The translations under genes and the position numbers were made by a program. A model generated the notes under the pieces. The model had not been told where the DNA came from and made no database searches. It saw only the letters and a list, made by a program, of their open reading frames with translations. DNA of 64,000 nucleotides from Pachypanchax playfairii (lineage: Eukaryota; Chordata; Actinopteri; Cyprinodontiformes; Aplocheilidae), in NCBI GenBank assembly GCA_006937955.1, contig SSNP01000093.1:1331768-1395767 (forward strand). Reading direction: 5' to 3'. Shown one piece after another: positions 37,601-48,493 of this stretch; the first letter of the stretch is position 1, and every line of letters starts with the position of its first letter.

Positions 37601-39889
37601 AGGGTGTGAGGGGTCGAGCGCGATGCAGGAGGCTCTTCTTATGCAGCGCTTGTGGTAGATGTCCTGCAGCAGCGGAAGAGATGTTAGGATGATGTTCCCG
37701 GCTGCTTTGACAATCCGTTGGAGCCGCTTGAGGTCGGTACCAGTGCTGTTTCTGAACCAGGTGGATATGCAGTTGGTTAAGATGCTCTCTATGGTGCCCC
37801 TGTAGAACACGGTGAGGGTGGGAGCCGGAAAGTTGGCTCGTTTCAGCCGTCTCAGGAAGTAGAGAAGCTGATGGGCCTTTTTTGTGATGGAGGTGGTGTT
37901 GGTGGTCCAGGTGAGGTCATCTGAGATGTGAATTCCCAGAAACTTGGTGTTCTTTACTGTCTCAACTGCGGAACCATGGATGCTGAGTGGTGTGTGGGTG
38001 GAGCGAGTTCTCCTGAAATCGACAATCATCTCCTTGGTTTTGTCCACATTTAGCAACAGGTTGTTCTCGCTGCACCAGGTCGCCAGCTGCTGGATCTCAT
38101 CTATGTACGCCGACTCGTCATTGTTGCTGACAAGCCCAACCACAGTCGTGTCATCTGCAAATTTGACGATGTGGTTTGAGCTGTGCAGAGCGGTGCAGTC
38201 ATGGGTCAGGAGTGTGAACAAAAGTGGGCTGAGAACGCAGCCCACTTGTAGCCAATTCGAACCGACTGAGGCCTCTCTGACAGGAAATCTAGAATCCAGT
38301 TGTAGAGTGAGGTGTTCAGACCTAACCTGCTCAGTTTCTCACACAGTCTCTTAGGGATGATAGTGTTAAATGCTGAACTAAAATCTATGAACAGCAATCT
38401 AACATAAGAGTTTTTGTTTTCCAAGTGAGAAAGGTAAAGGTTAAGAGCAGTGGATATTGCATCCTCAGTTGACCTGTTTGTGCAATAAGCGAACTGCAGG
38501 GGGTCGAGTGAATCGGGCAGGTTGCTTTTTATCTGTGCCATGACAAGTCTCTCAAAGCACGTCATGGTGATGGGGGTCAGGGCGATGGGGCGGTAATCGC
38601 TCAGGCAGGAAACTGGAGATTTCTTTGGCATGATGGTGGTGGCCTTGAAGCACGCTGGGACGATCATCTGGCTCAGCGAGGTGTTGTCTGATGGTTTTCC
38701 TGGCAGGTCTCGTGCGTTTTAGTAGTGTTGAGTACGCGGGCTGAAGCATCACTGTAGCGTGGTCAGAGGACCCGATATTCGGGTGCAAAGTTGTTTTGTA
38801 GGCACCACGCACGTTTAGGTGTAGACTTTATCCTGATAGTTCTCCCCACTTGTAGCCAAGTCCACATGTTGATGGAATTTGGGGAGAACTGACTTCGTCT
38901 GGGTGGGCGGTCTGGAGCTTGTTAATAGCCTCGTACAGCTCGGCTAGCGCCAGATTACCATTAGCGCTAGGCGGCAGGTACACGGCTATGACCAGCACCA
39001 CAGAGAATTCAATACTATCAGACATGACAAGTCTAGTCCTACAAAGATCAAGTGGACTAAAGAGCATTTTCTGACGCACGATAATGGCATGCCTCAAATT
39101 ACACCAGATCTCCGCTAAGCCGGGCGTCATTTTCAATTTCACTTCCTCTGCCTGGAGCTTGCATGTTCTCCCCATGTGTGGGTTCTCTCCTGGAACACTG
39201 GCTTCCTCCCACATACCAAACATATGCTTCAGGTTAATTTGTAACTAGAAATTGTTCCTAGGCGTGAGAGTGTGTGTGAGTGTTTTTCTGTCTACATGTG
39301 GCTCTGTGATAGACTGGTGACCTGTCCAGGTGTAACCCAACCTCTCACTCAATGACTGCTGGAGATAGAACCCAACTTCCTGAGACCCTGAACAGGAATA
39401 AACAGGGTATAGATAATGACTGACCTTATAGCCTGCAGTCTATTTTCACATTACCCCATGCAAATTTTCAATTCAACTTCAAAACAGTTTCTACCTGCTC
39501 TATATGATCATATATTTACCTTTTAGTTGTATATAAGGGGTTTGTTTGGATAAATAAGTTGATTAGACGAAAACCCCAAAGTTTCCGGTGTGGTTCATAT
39601 GGTTTAGTACAACCTTCTCAAATTTTACATCCAAAACTTTCCTAAAAACTAAATGCTCTTTTCTAAATAAACAAATCTTTTCATATTTAAGAAGAAAACT
39701 GCTGAAATTTATTTGCCATTTGCTCCAGAATTTCCAGGATTGCATCGAGTCAGTAACACTGCAACGTTTGGCTGGAGTGAAGTGGAACTGACTCAGCTGG
39801 TGGTGGATGGAGTCAAACTGCTCATTGCCATGGAGAAGAGGCTGGAAGGTGATCAAGACATTGATGAACTTGTTCCAAAACAGAAGTAG
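19890..39889 (+). CDS. Creatine-kinase-family protein, predicted catalytically inactive (guanidino kinase pseudoenzyme)
   Basis: Nine coding exons: 19890-19905, 20231-20277, 24944-25142, 25705-25850, 26416-26548, 27034-27187, 27457-27580, 30941-31130 and 39738-39889. All have GT-AG borders and join in frame to 386 codons, close to the 381 aa of cytosolic creatine kinase. Conserved family blocks are EEFPDLRRN, IGCVAGDAQSY, THCSRGERR, ARDWPDAR, VNMEDHLK, IGTGL and SEVELTQLVVDGVKLL. However, in human CKM numbering Arg130, 132, 236, 292 and 320 read Gln, Ser, Lys, Thr and Asp, and Cys283 reads Ser. The loop carrying Val325 is shortened. Glu232 is kept. The two small N-terminal exons are the least certain. 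The last intron spans 8.6 kb of retrotransposons. Product: likely cytosolic, non-catalytic; role unknown. Identity to the family is certain; inactivity is inferred. Confidence 0.85.
20341..20390. repeat. (GGT)n microsatellite with G-run
   Basis: GATGGT followed by about a dozen GGT units ending in an eight-to-nine-base G run. It is in the second intron of the creatine-kinase-like gene. As RNA on the sense strand it could form a G-quadruplex. Confidence 0.95.
20771..22372 (+). mobile_element. Intact Tc1-type transposon, copy 1
   Basis: The 1,602-bp element is bounded by TA dinucleotides (20769-20770, 22373-22374). It has near-perfect inverted repeats of about 200 bp (CAGTGGGGCAAAAAAGT... mirrored as ...TTTTTTGCCCCACTG). 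Length and ends match copy 2 at 29105-30706 exactly. It lies in the second intron of the creatine-kinase-like gene, same orientation. Confidence 0.97.
21134..22156 (+). CDS. Tc1-type DD34E transposase, copy 1 (full length)
   Basis: Uninterrupted 340-residue transposase. The N-terminal paired-like helix-turn-helix domains (residues about 1-110, with SKGTRNKIVDLHQAGKTESA) bind the inverted repeats. The catalytic triad is complete: D153 (WSDETK), D244 (HDNDPKH) and E279 (PDLNPIENLW), with exactly 34 residues between the last two. The start ATG lies right after the left terminal region. It differs from copy 2 at three residues: Gly10, Pro87 and Lys158 here, against Asp10, Leu87 and Glu158. It should cut and paste the element at TA sites if expressed. 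Whether these substitutions affect activity is unknown. Confidence 0.96.
   Translation: MAKTKELSKGTRNKIVDLHQAGKTESAIGKQLGVKKSTVGAIIRKWKTYKTTDNLPRSGAPRKISPRGVKMITRTVSKNPRTTRRDPVNDLQRAGTKVTKATISNTLRRQGLKSCSARRVPLLKPGHVQARLRFAREHLDDPEEDWENIIWSDETKIKLFGRNSTCRVWRGKNAELDPKNTIPTVKHGGGNIMLWGCFSARGPGRLIRVKERMNGAMYRKILSENLLPSARALKMRRGWVFQHDNDPKHTARATKEWLRKKHFKVLEWPSQSPDLNPIENLWRELKVRVAQRQPQNITALEEICMEEWAKIPATVCENLVKTYRKRLTSVIANKGYITKY
22478..24703 (-). pseudogene. L2-clade LINE, 5'-truncated and frame-broken
   Basis: Minus-strand non-LTR retrotransposon. In coding order: part of an endonuclease (24269-24703, LLLGDLNIHV, SDHCPVLFDI), a linker (23790-24305), the reverse transcriptase (22932-23690, SNFRPISRLPFISKILE, FDTIDH, GVPQGSILGPLLFS, YADDTQIYM), and the C-terminal segment (22490-22900, LDYCNALLFGIP, LVQNAAARLL). 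These wordings are typical of L2 elements. Frame breaks between the pieces and loss of the 5' part make it dead. The 3' end carries an (AAGTC)n tail at 22478-22505. It is antisense within the second intron of the creatine-kinase-like gene. Confidence 0.9.
25591..25690. repeat. (GT)n microsatellite abutting a splice acceptor
   Basis: About 100 bases of nearly pure GT with a few interruptions, ending 14 bases before the acceptor AG of the fourth coding exon of the creatine-kinase-like gene. Confidence 0.97.
28053..28168. repeat. (CATC)n microsatellite
   Basis: About 29 perfect CATC units in the seventh intron of the creatine-kinase-like gene. Long frames through it on both strands are artefacts of the repeat. 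Confidence 0.97.
29105..30706 (+). mobile_element. Intact Tc1-type transposon, copy 2
   Basis: It has the same 1,602-bp length, ends and TA flanks (29103-29104, 30707-30708) as copy 1, with only scattered single-base differences. It lies in the seventh intron of the creatine-kinase-like gene, again in gene orientation. Confidence 0.97.
29468..30490 (+). CDS. Tc1-type DD34E transposase, copy 2 (full length)
   Basis: A 340-residue transposase from the ATG aligned with copy 1. An upstream in-frame ATG at 29429 lies in the terminal region and is not favoured. The helix-turn-helix part and the D153/D244/E279 triad are intact. Residue 158, just after the first catalytic Asp block, is Glu here and Lys in copy 1. 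The element is complete and could be autonomous. Confidence 0.96.
   Translation: MAKTKELSKDTRNKIVDLHQAGKTESAIGKQLGVKKSTVGAIIRKWKTYKTTDNLPRSGAPRKISPRGVKMITRTVSKNPRTTRRDLVNDLQRAGTKVTKATISNTLRRQGLKSCSARRVPLLKPGHVQARLRFAREHLDDPEEDWENIIWSDETKIELFGRNSTCRVWRGKNAELDPKNTIPTVKHGGGNIMLWGCFSARGPGRLIRVKERMNGAMYRKILSENLLPSARALKMRRGWVFQHDNDPKHTARATKEWLRKKHFKVLEWPSQSPDLNPIENLWRELKVRVAQRQPQNITALEEICMEEWAKIPATVCENLVKTYRKRLTSVIANKGYITKY
30941..31130 (+). CDS. Creatine-kinase-like exon 8: active-site cysteine block
   Basis: This exon corresponds to the family segment with the reactive cysteine (LTCPSNLGTGLRGGVH in muscle creatine kinase). Here it reads TSSPADIGTGLTINIY. Cys becomes Ser, the nucleotide-binding Arg of GLRGG becomes Thr and the following His becomes Tyr, while IGTGL, FIW and the LKRLRI helix stay. 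The acceptor (ttatgtgtccag) and donor (gtatta) are good. It is separated from the last exon by about 8.6 kb. Confidence 0.9.
31231..31370. repeat. Dispersed fish repeat (TTTATAAAGCGCCAGTTCATG family), short copy
   Basis: It shares about 120 bases with the copy at 14308, from CAAGTTTATTTATAAAGCGCC through AAGGAACCAGCC. Truncated. It lies just after exon 8 of the creatine-kinase-like gene. Confidence 0.7.
32640..36949 (+). mobile_element. Gmr1-like Ty3/gypsy retrotransposon (integrase before reverse transcriptase), inactive
   Basis: Order read on the plus strand: a probable 5' LTR (start uncertain, TATATAA at 32761, ending near 32994 before TGGTGGCAGCG, a plausible tRNA primer site); gag in two frames (33033-33419; 33455-34324 with a zinc knuckle CHLCGQTGH); a SINE insertion; integrase (34739-35928: CKACLHCQLT, MDIVGPL, ITDQGTNF, SPYHPQTDGLVERFN); then reverse transcriptase (about 36350-36940: VPKKDDSKFRFCVNF, LDLCKGYWQVPL, YIDDIVVF). 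Placing integrase upstream of reverse transcriptase is the hallmark of Gmr1-like elements of deuterostomes. Frameshifts, stops, the SINE and loss of RNase H and the 3' LTR make it dead. It lies in the last creatine-kinase-like intron. Confidence 0.85.
34338..34668 (-). mobile_element. tRNA-derived SINE inserted in the retrotransposon
   Basis: Read on the minus strand it begins GGCGGCTGTGGCTCAGTGG (A-box region) with a B-box GGTTGGTGGATCGATCC. A unique body and a tail AGAAAAGCGCTATACAAATA follow. That tail resembles the end of L2-type LINEs, which would supply its mobilisation. The AAATGTCCTGTATTTGTATAG segment recurs in the other copies. A short GAGCCACAGCCGCCCCC duplication lies at the head. 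Confidence 0.8.
36972..39225 (-). pseudogene. Rex1-type LINE, broken
   Basis: Minus-strand non-LTR retrotransposon interrupting the Gmr1-like element. In coding order: an endonuclease remnant (38828-39223, VIAVYLPPSANG), reverse transcriptase (38206-38667, DYRPIALTPI, FIDFSSAFNTI) and its continuation (37442-38245, GCVLSPLLFTLLTHD, FADDTTVVGL, KTKEMIVDFRR). The FSSAFNT block is the one used to define fish Rex1. A small deletion with frameshift separates the two RT pieces near 38240. The tail contains a three-copy tandem 34-bp repeat at about 37279-37380 and ends near AAAGTCAACTTTATTGTCA. Confidence 0.85.
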
Positions 39890-40380
39890 ATCTCAATAAT
39901 GACTTTTTGTTCCTCCTATGCGGAGTTCTACAGCATAGTAAGTCTAAATGCTACTTTAACTGAGAGCATTGTGCAGTTCCTTTTTGGCAGTTTAAATTTG
40001 TTTATACAAAAAAATTTGCTGCTGGACTAAAGTAATAGTCTGCACACAGGTATTGTATCTGATAATGATGACTAAGCCCACAATACAGAGGCTAAACAAA
40101 TTAAAGGCTTTTAGAATCAAGCTGAAAAACATCACAAAAGCCTGAAGATGTTCCATACTGTTTTAGAGAACACAAAGGCTGGGCACGGGATTTAATATGA
40201 AGGTTAGAGAAATGTGTTCCCTCATTGTTTCACCACATGCAGTCATTTTCAATAACACTATGTTTATGCACAACATTTGTTGGGTTTGGTTGTTAATGCA
40301 AAGTTGAGAAAGTGCAACATATCTGAACAAGAAACCAGCAACTAAACAACTCCAGAAAATAAATGAGGCTTTACAGGTTG

Positions 40381-40386
40381 AATAAA
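40381..40386 (+). promoter_or_regulatory. Candidate polyadenylation signal of the creatine-kinase-like gene
   Basis: AATAAA lies 491 bases after the stop codon and is followed by a GT-rich stretch (TTGTGTCTCCTG). AATAAA at 40360 (GAAAATAAATG) is a close alternative. Confidence 0.5.
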
Positions 40387-40999
40387 ACTGCTGATCGCAT
40401 TAAAGTTGTGTCTCCTGTTTTTTATTTTTTTCATTTCAACAGTTACATCAGAAAAGTGTTTTTTACAATTGTATACCATAATTCTGCAGAACTATACTTT
40501 TTTTTTTTTACTTTGTAGACAGCTATTAAGTGCTTATCTCAATTAAAATTTGGATGTAGGGGGTAACATTTATAACAACAATGATCTTGATGCTCTTTGA
40601 GAATGTCTGTTTGCAAATTCATGTACCGTTTTGTAAATTCAAGAAAGAGATTTTAAATTTGTGGGCACAATTTTCTTAATTAGTGCCTGTTTATTTGTAT
40701 GTTCAAACTCAGTAAATAAATGATTAATCTGTGTAACTTAGGGCTAGTGTTTATGGAACTTGCCGTGCTCCACAGAAATCTCCTGCAAAGTAAGACTCTG
40801 AACCAAGAGCCTCGTGTACACAGATTTTACACAAGAAACTGATGTCTACAGGAAAAAATACAAGTGATGAAACACTGCATACACATGGATCCAAGCACGT
40901 TTCCCCAGAAAGCAGCAGCAGGAAAAAAAAAAACAACGTGGAGCAAAAAGCCTGGAAACCCCAGATCCTTGACAGTACACACCAAGTTTCTTGTTTTCC

Positions 41000-41325
41000 G
41001 CTCCCCTCCCTCACAGCTTATTCTGGGGTTTCCATGGTTAGCAAAACACAATCCACAGATCAACTGGTCAGAGAGACGGGTGGAGGGGTGGAGTCAGTTT
41101 TGTCTCTTGAACTGTTTACAATCCTCAACATCAACAGCACCCCCATCAAGCAACACCTTTTCTCCAGACCTGAACCCCCCAGAATATCACGATTTGGTTC
41201 AAGCATTCATTAAAGAGAACGCCCTCTCACTCCCGCTGCACCGACCTTATGATTGTGCCATTGGTCTCCTTCCTGGTTTGCCTCTCTTATCTAGCCGGCT
41301 CTATAATCTCTCCTGTTTCCAACAC
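41000..41325 (+). pseudogene. Ty3/gypsy pol fragment
   Basis: A short plus-strand piece encodes ILGFPWLAKHNPQINW, then, after a frame shift, EYHDLVQAFIKENALSLPLH and RPYDCAIGLLPG. This is the junction from protease to reverse transcriptase of a common fish gypsy family, distinct from the Gmr1-like element. No other part of that element is present. Confidence 0.75.
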
Positions 41326-42291
41326 TAAGCCAGACTTACATTTGGGACTCCCTAGGGGCCGTTATCATCCGACCTTCTTCTTTTTCTGTCGGGGTGGGTT
41401 TCTTCTTTGTTGAAAAGAAGGATAAGATGCTCTGGTGAGTTTAAGCCAGATAGTAGAAACACATAATAACACGTTCAATATCGAATGGCACCAAAAACTT
41501 GGGAGTTAGTTTCCTGGCTTCACATTTTATTAGTATGTTACTGGATAACAACCAAACCTGCTGCCCAGGTGTGTAGACAGGGGCCGGGGTCCAATGGTGG
41601 TCAGCAAGTCACTTCTTGGCTTTCCTCATTTGGAGCAGAGCTGCCTTCGTTTGCCTCCAGATGTACCGACTTTGCCGGAGAAGGAGCTATAAAGAGAGAG
41701 TACTCCCTACTAATGTCTATTCAGAATTTCTGACATTGTGGAGGACCCAAAAAGGCATCCTAAGCGGGAACAAAGTAAACAAACATGTGTCACTGAGGAT
41801 CTATGCTGTCTTTGAACTGGTTTAGGTCTTCAGTTATACACTAGATCTTCCTAAAAAATCAACCCACTGGTGTAAAATGGTGTCAGCTACATAGTCTAAC
41901 ACAATAAAAGCTGAATAGGGCAGTGAGGAGCCAGAAGTCAGCAGCAGAGACAGTAGGACAGCTGAGGTTATGAGAATGTGTATTGGACAGATGATTGTCA
42001 ACATAACTTGCCATAAGGCCTCATGGGAGGGGTCAGCTTATAAGACACGTCATCCAGGACACCAGATGACAACCCCTGAGGGAGGCTGCAGATGAAACAT
42101 GTCGGAAGAAATAAGATAAAAACAAAAAATCACCTTCTATATTGTCTGAGCCAAAAAAAAACGTACTTAATTACGTTCCTCTTTTGTTTGCAATGCTGCA
42201 GTGTCGGCAAAAAGGAAACAGGTCAGTTACCAGACTTGGCTCCTGTGTTAGCACGGCAGGCAAACTTTTCTCCCATCTCTTCTGTTTAGAC

Positions 42292-43334
42292 CAGTGCTTC
42301 TCAGTTATTTTCTTTCGTGCCCCCCTCTAGGAGGAAGAAAACAATTCACGCTAGCCCCCCCCCCCCGGCGATTTTAAATAGTATAATTTGCCAATTAAGT
42401 TTTATAAGTACACCCCTGCATATCATTGTGTCCTTATTAATATTAAACATTAGTTCTTCTGCCAAAATTCTATATTTATAAATGTAAATGTAATCTTAAA
42501 ACACCATACTTTCCTCATCTTTTTTAAAGAGGAAGAGTTTTACATAACATTAATATCACACTCCTCTAACAAAAAAGCTATCAAAACAATCAAAATGTGC
42601 AAATCTTTGTATGCATATGTATAATCAACCCACCTGGTTGTGTGTTCTTGAAACTGTCATAAATGTAAATGGTAAATGTCCTGCATATCATTTACACTAC
42701 AAGTTTTACATTTACACATTCACACGACCTGATATGTGAATGGGGGGAGAAGGGAGGGGCTAACATTAATACAACCCGATTTGGGGGCCTACATGGGGTT
42801 CAGTTGTCTTGCTCAAGGACAGTTTGACATGTGGTGGTGGAAGTTGGGATTGAGCCGCCAATCTTCTGATTGGAAGATGACCGCTCTAAACACTGAGGCA
42901 CAGCAGCCCAACTGTTATGTTGTTTACTTCAGTTTTTTCTCTCGTTATGTACTTAAACTCTATTCAATTAGGCTTGTAAAAAAGTAACTGAAAAATGTCT
43001 TTGCTAGCGAGTGAGAAACTAAGAGAGGTTTATGATTGGTCAGCCAATGTCACGTGATCATGCTGCACGCAGGAAGCAGGTCTGAACAGCTCTAATCTGC
43101 AAATATCAGCACCAAAGCTCTACATAAAGCCGCTATGGCAGGTCAGAAATGTTAGATTAGTAACTTTGCACTATTTGGGGGAAAAAGTCCAAAAGGGGGT
43201 CTGAGAAGTCACTAGAAATACCTTCAAAGTTGCTAAATTGACAGCCATGTGGCATATATTTTGACGAGAGCGCCACTGCCACCTACTGTAGTGGATGTGC
43301 AATAACACTTTTATTCTAGTACGCCCCGGGACTG
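42292..43334. mobile_element. Non-autonomous hAT-type element with 8-bp target duplication
   Basis: The element starts CAGTGCTTCTCAG and ends GCCCCGGGACTG. It is flanked by GTTTAGAC on both sides (42284-42291 and 43335-43342), an 8-bp target duplication as in hAT. It contains runs of C typical of its family near the left end and a SINE copy at 42661-42912. It has no ORF. Part of its right half recurs at 53140-53400. Confidence 0.75.
42661..42912 (-). mobile_element. Diverged SINE copy inside the hAT-type element
   Basis: Same SINE family as 34338-34668 (AAATGTCCTG tail, GGGGTTCAGTTGTCTTG, GTGGTGGAAG), more diverged and lacking part of the body. Confidence 0.7.
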
Positions 43335-43362
43335 GTTTAGACATTGGACTGTCTTAGCACTA

Positions 43363-43455
43363 TGGATGGATGAATGAATGAATGAATGAATGAATGAATG
43401 AATGAATGAATGAATGAATGAATGAATGAATGAATGGATGGATGGATGGATATTT
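43363..43455. repeat. (GAAT)n/(GGAT)n microsatellite
   Basis: About 70 bases of GAAT units flanked by GGAT units, suggesting GAAT expanded within an ATGG-type repeat. Confidence 0.97.
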
Positions 43456-43483
43456 ATACGGCTACTTTATTGCAATTATTTAA

Positions 43484-43769
43484 ATGGTAAATGTCCTGTA
43501 TTTGTATAGTGCTTTTCTAGTCATTCAGACTCAAAGCACTTTCACACTACAAGGTTTTACATTCACCCATTCACGCAACCCGATATGTAAGCCGGGGGGA
43601 CAGGGTAGGGGCTAACACTCACACAACCCGATACGCAGATCGGGGGGCAACATGGGGTTCAGTGTCTTGCCCAAGGACATTTCGACATGTGGCGGTGGAA
43701 GCCGGGATCGATCCACCAACCTTCGAATTGGAGTACGACTGCTCTAACCACTGAGTCACAGCCGCCCCA
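43484..43769 (-). mobile_element. tRNA-derived SINE copy
   Basis: Nearly identical to the copy at 34338-34668, with the same head, body and AAATGGTAAATGTCCTGTATT tail, following the microsatellite. Confidence 0.8.
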
Positions 43770-44369
43770 TGTAGCTGTATTTTCATGCTGAAAAGTTAGA
43801 CAACAGCAACATGTGGGATTTGTAAAAAGCTGGTAAACTATAGTGAAAACACTACCAATTTATATAAGTACCTAAAAAAGCCACCTACAAGAAAACATGG
43901 AGCTATAAAAACGGAGAGAGGAGGAGAGAAATCCCCCACCCCCACCGGCCCTGCTATAAGACCCGCAGTCTAGAGGGTCTGCAGAGAATATCCAGGCAGG
44001 TTACAGTGTTGAAAGCAACAAAGATAAAATGTTATTTATAACTTTAGTTAACTCAAAAAGTATCAGTAATGCTAAGATCTTGATGTAATACATTTATCCC
44101 ATTGAAATTTGTTATTTAAATAAATACATTTACTGGAATAGAAACACAAATACTGAATATAATATGGGTAAGAATCTATTGAATATTATTGCCCCTTTGT
44201 GTTAACTACTGTCAAAGGTATATTGTATGATTACTGCATTTAAACTACACATAGATGTGCTCAAATTTGCTAATAAAGCATTTTCCATCTCATTATAAAC
44301 TCCTAATTCTAGTCCTAATTCTGGGTTTTAACCATTAAATAATAAAAAATACACATTACAAAAAAAAAT

Positions 44370-44760
44370 TAAAAAGGCCATTTCATACAAATTTCAGGAC
44401 TTTGTGGTTATTTCTGAAGTATTAACCTGTAATATGAAACATTTTATATCTAAAAAATGTCAGGAAACACTTATTAAAAGATCTTTCAATCTGTCTGCGT
44501 TAAAATTCGGGTGGTTCCGGCTGCTTCGTCAGGCTTCGGCAGCAGCTCGTTCATATTCATTATTCGAATTTGCTGGACTCTGATTGGCTAACAAACTAGC
44601 CTATGAGAGCAAGGTATACCGTTACCGCTGTGCATGGCAACGTCAGATGTCGTGTCTTCCTGTTTGTTATGTCTTATGCTAACAGCTTTTAGCCAGCAGC
44701 ATGATAGGCGTGGTTTCAAATGCAGGAGCTGATGAATACTAACTAACAAAGGAGTTGTGA
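44370..44760. repeat. Diverged MITE-like repeat, copy A
   Basis: It matches the reverse complement of about 53890-54235. Shared blocks include TTGGTTATTTCTGAAGTATTAA-like sequence, GGACTCnGATTGGCTAAC and ATGCTAAnAGCTnTTAGCC. No coding sequence. Confidence 0.6.
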
Positions 44761-45164
44761 CAAAACAGATACAGGCTGTTCGGACTCGGGAGAACTTGGG
44801 TGTTATCACCACCTGCATAGTTTGAGAGATTAAAACTGAAAGAGAAGTTGTTGACCTGTTTCTTACACCTAAAATATTCAACAGAAACCTCAGAAAAAAC
44901 GTCTTTGATGAGGGTTTTCCATCATTTGTCCAGGTGGGTGTAGGTGCAATTGAGCAGATAAACAAAGGTATCATTCATTTCACAGTGAGGCTGAAAGGCA
45001 AACTGGGGGGCGTCAAGAGATGTTTGACCAGAGATTGGAGGAACTTCAGAAACCCTTAAAAGCTTTCGTGATGTGTGGAGTCAGAGCCACTGGCCTTTAG
45101 TTACTTAAGACTTTGTAATGTAGCTTTTAATTCCCCAGAATTAAGCACAATTTTTGTCTAGCAC

Positions 45165-47059
<1,895 letters not shown>

Positions 47060-47060
<1 letters not shown>

Positions 47061-48490
47061 TTTTCATGCAGTCTGGAACACAGAAACAGTCCACACTCAC
47101 GCTGTTATTCCCCCATGTGGTTTTTATTTAATAAAAACATCTAATGCACTTCTGCTACTTTACAGCTTATAGTCAGGGTGGGTCATCCTGGACAGGCTAT
47201 TATCTAAAAACTGAGGTGAAAACTCAACAAGAAGACAGATTCTGTACCATGTGAACACTTTCATTCTTTCAAACAAAGATTTAGGTTTGTTCCTTTATTA
47301 GGTGCTACATTATTCAGTACAAATATTTTTTATGGTTCAATGATGCTAAAAACAGACGGAACCCTCAGAACTACAGGTGAGGCGAGAAGAGCTTTATCTA
47401 ATGATGTAAAGTCAATAGAAAACATTTCTATTAAAAAGGACTAATATTGTTGAGTATTGTTCATCTGAATGAACATCTGGAATCATAAAATAATAGAAAA
47501 TAAGAGTTTGGTATTGAGGCTAGAGACAAAGCATAAATGTGTCATTTTAGCATTTAGTTTACACAAAACTTGCTTTCTGCTGGAGTTGATTGCAAGTCTG
47601 ATGACTTGCTTTGAAAGAAACAGAAACGAGAAAGAGATTGAAGAGAGAAATGAACGCAATAACAGGTGAAAGGATCTACTGATGCAGTGTACAGGAATCA
47701 ATCTGTGCTTTACAGCCTAATGAAAGAACCACCATATATGGCAGACCACATTTGTAAAACACACATTTTTACACACTTCATCAAATATTTAACTAGTTGT
47801 GTCTCTGGTGCCTTCCTTTCTACAACAAACATAAACAGACTCTACGATGCTTTAGTTGACAATAAACATTAAAGGACGTATTAATAGGACAAAAAGAACC
47901 TTCTGTTGTGTCAGCTGAAACTGCAGAAGGGGTTTTACAGTTTAAACCACATTCAGAAGCTGTAATATTATTCTAACTGTAGGGTTAAAGGTTCTGCGTG
48001 ACGAGTTTGTACGTCTGATTGAGCCAGCAGTGCGTTTCAACTCTGATGTAAACTCTTTAACTCCAAACAAAGGCTAAATATAAACTGGAACTCTGTGGTG
48101 TTCCTGCCAAAAACATAATCAATAAAAAGGATACAACAAGCTACTGTTAGACTTAAATTGGTATAAAACTACATTTACGATTTTTGAGAACAGAAAACTA
48201 AATGAGCTAATTCTGATGGTGTTTCACTTAAAAGAGGATATGAAGTTAAATTTATAGATGTTTTTCTCAGATCAGGAACTTGGACTAGATTCACTCCACG
48301 TTGAACGGACTGCCAAATCACCACAGAAACATGATGTGTGCTACAAAATAACACGTCTGGGTCAACAACAAACAAAAACAGCAAAACATTTCTTCCACCT
48401 GGAAATTTTTATGACTAAATGTTAAATTAGGTTATAAAACATGAGCGTCAGCCAACCGTCCCAATACTTACGTCAGTTTGTGAAAATACT
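47060..48490. other. Intergenic, nothing assigned
   Basis: AT-rich sequence between the RTE-like remnant and the Tigger-like element. It may include the distal 3' UTR of the MARK1-like gene, but I see no decisive signal. Confidence 0.35.
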
Positions 48491-48493
48491 GTA

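Noticed and set aside
19890..39889. Processed or dead creatine kinase pseudogene
   Set aside because: Introns are retained, all nine exons stay in frame and splice sites are canonical, so it is not processed and not obviously decayed.
40842..41213. Novel gene of 123 codons
   Set aside because: It overlaps a recognisable gypsy pol fragment in another frame and has no codon or splice support.
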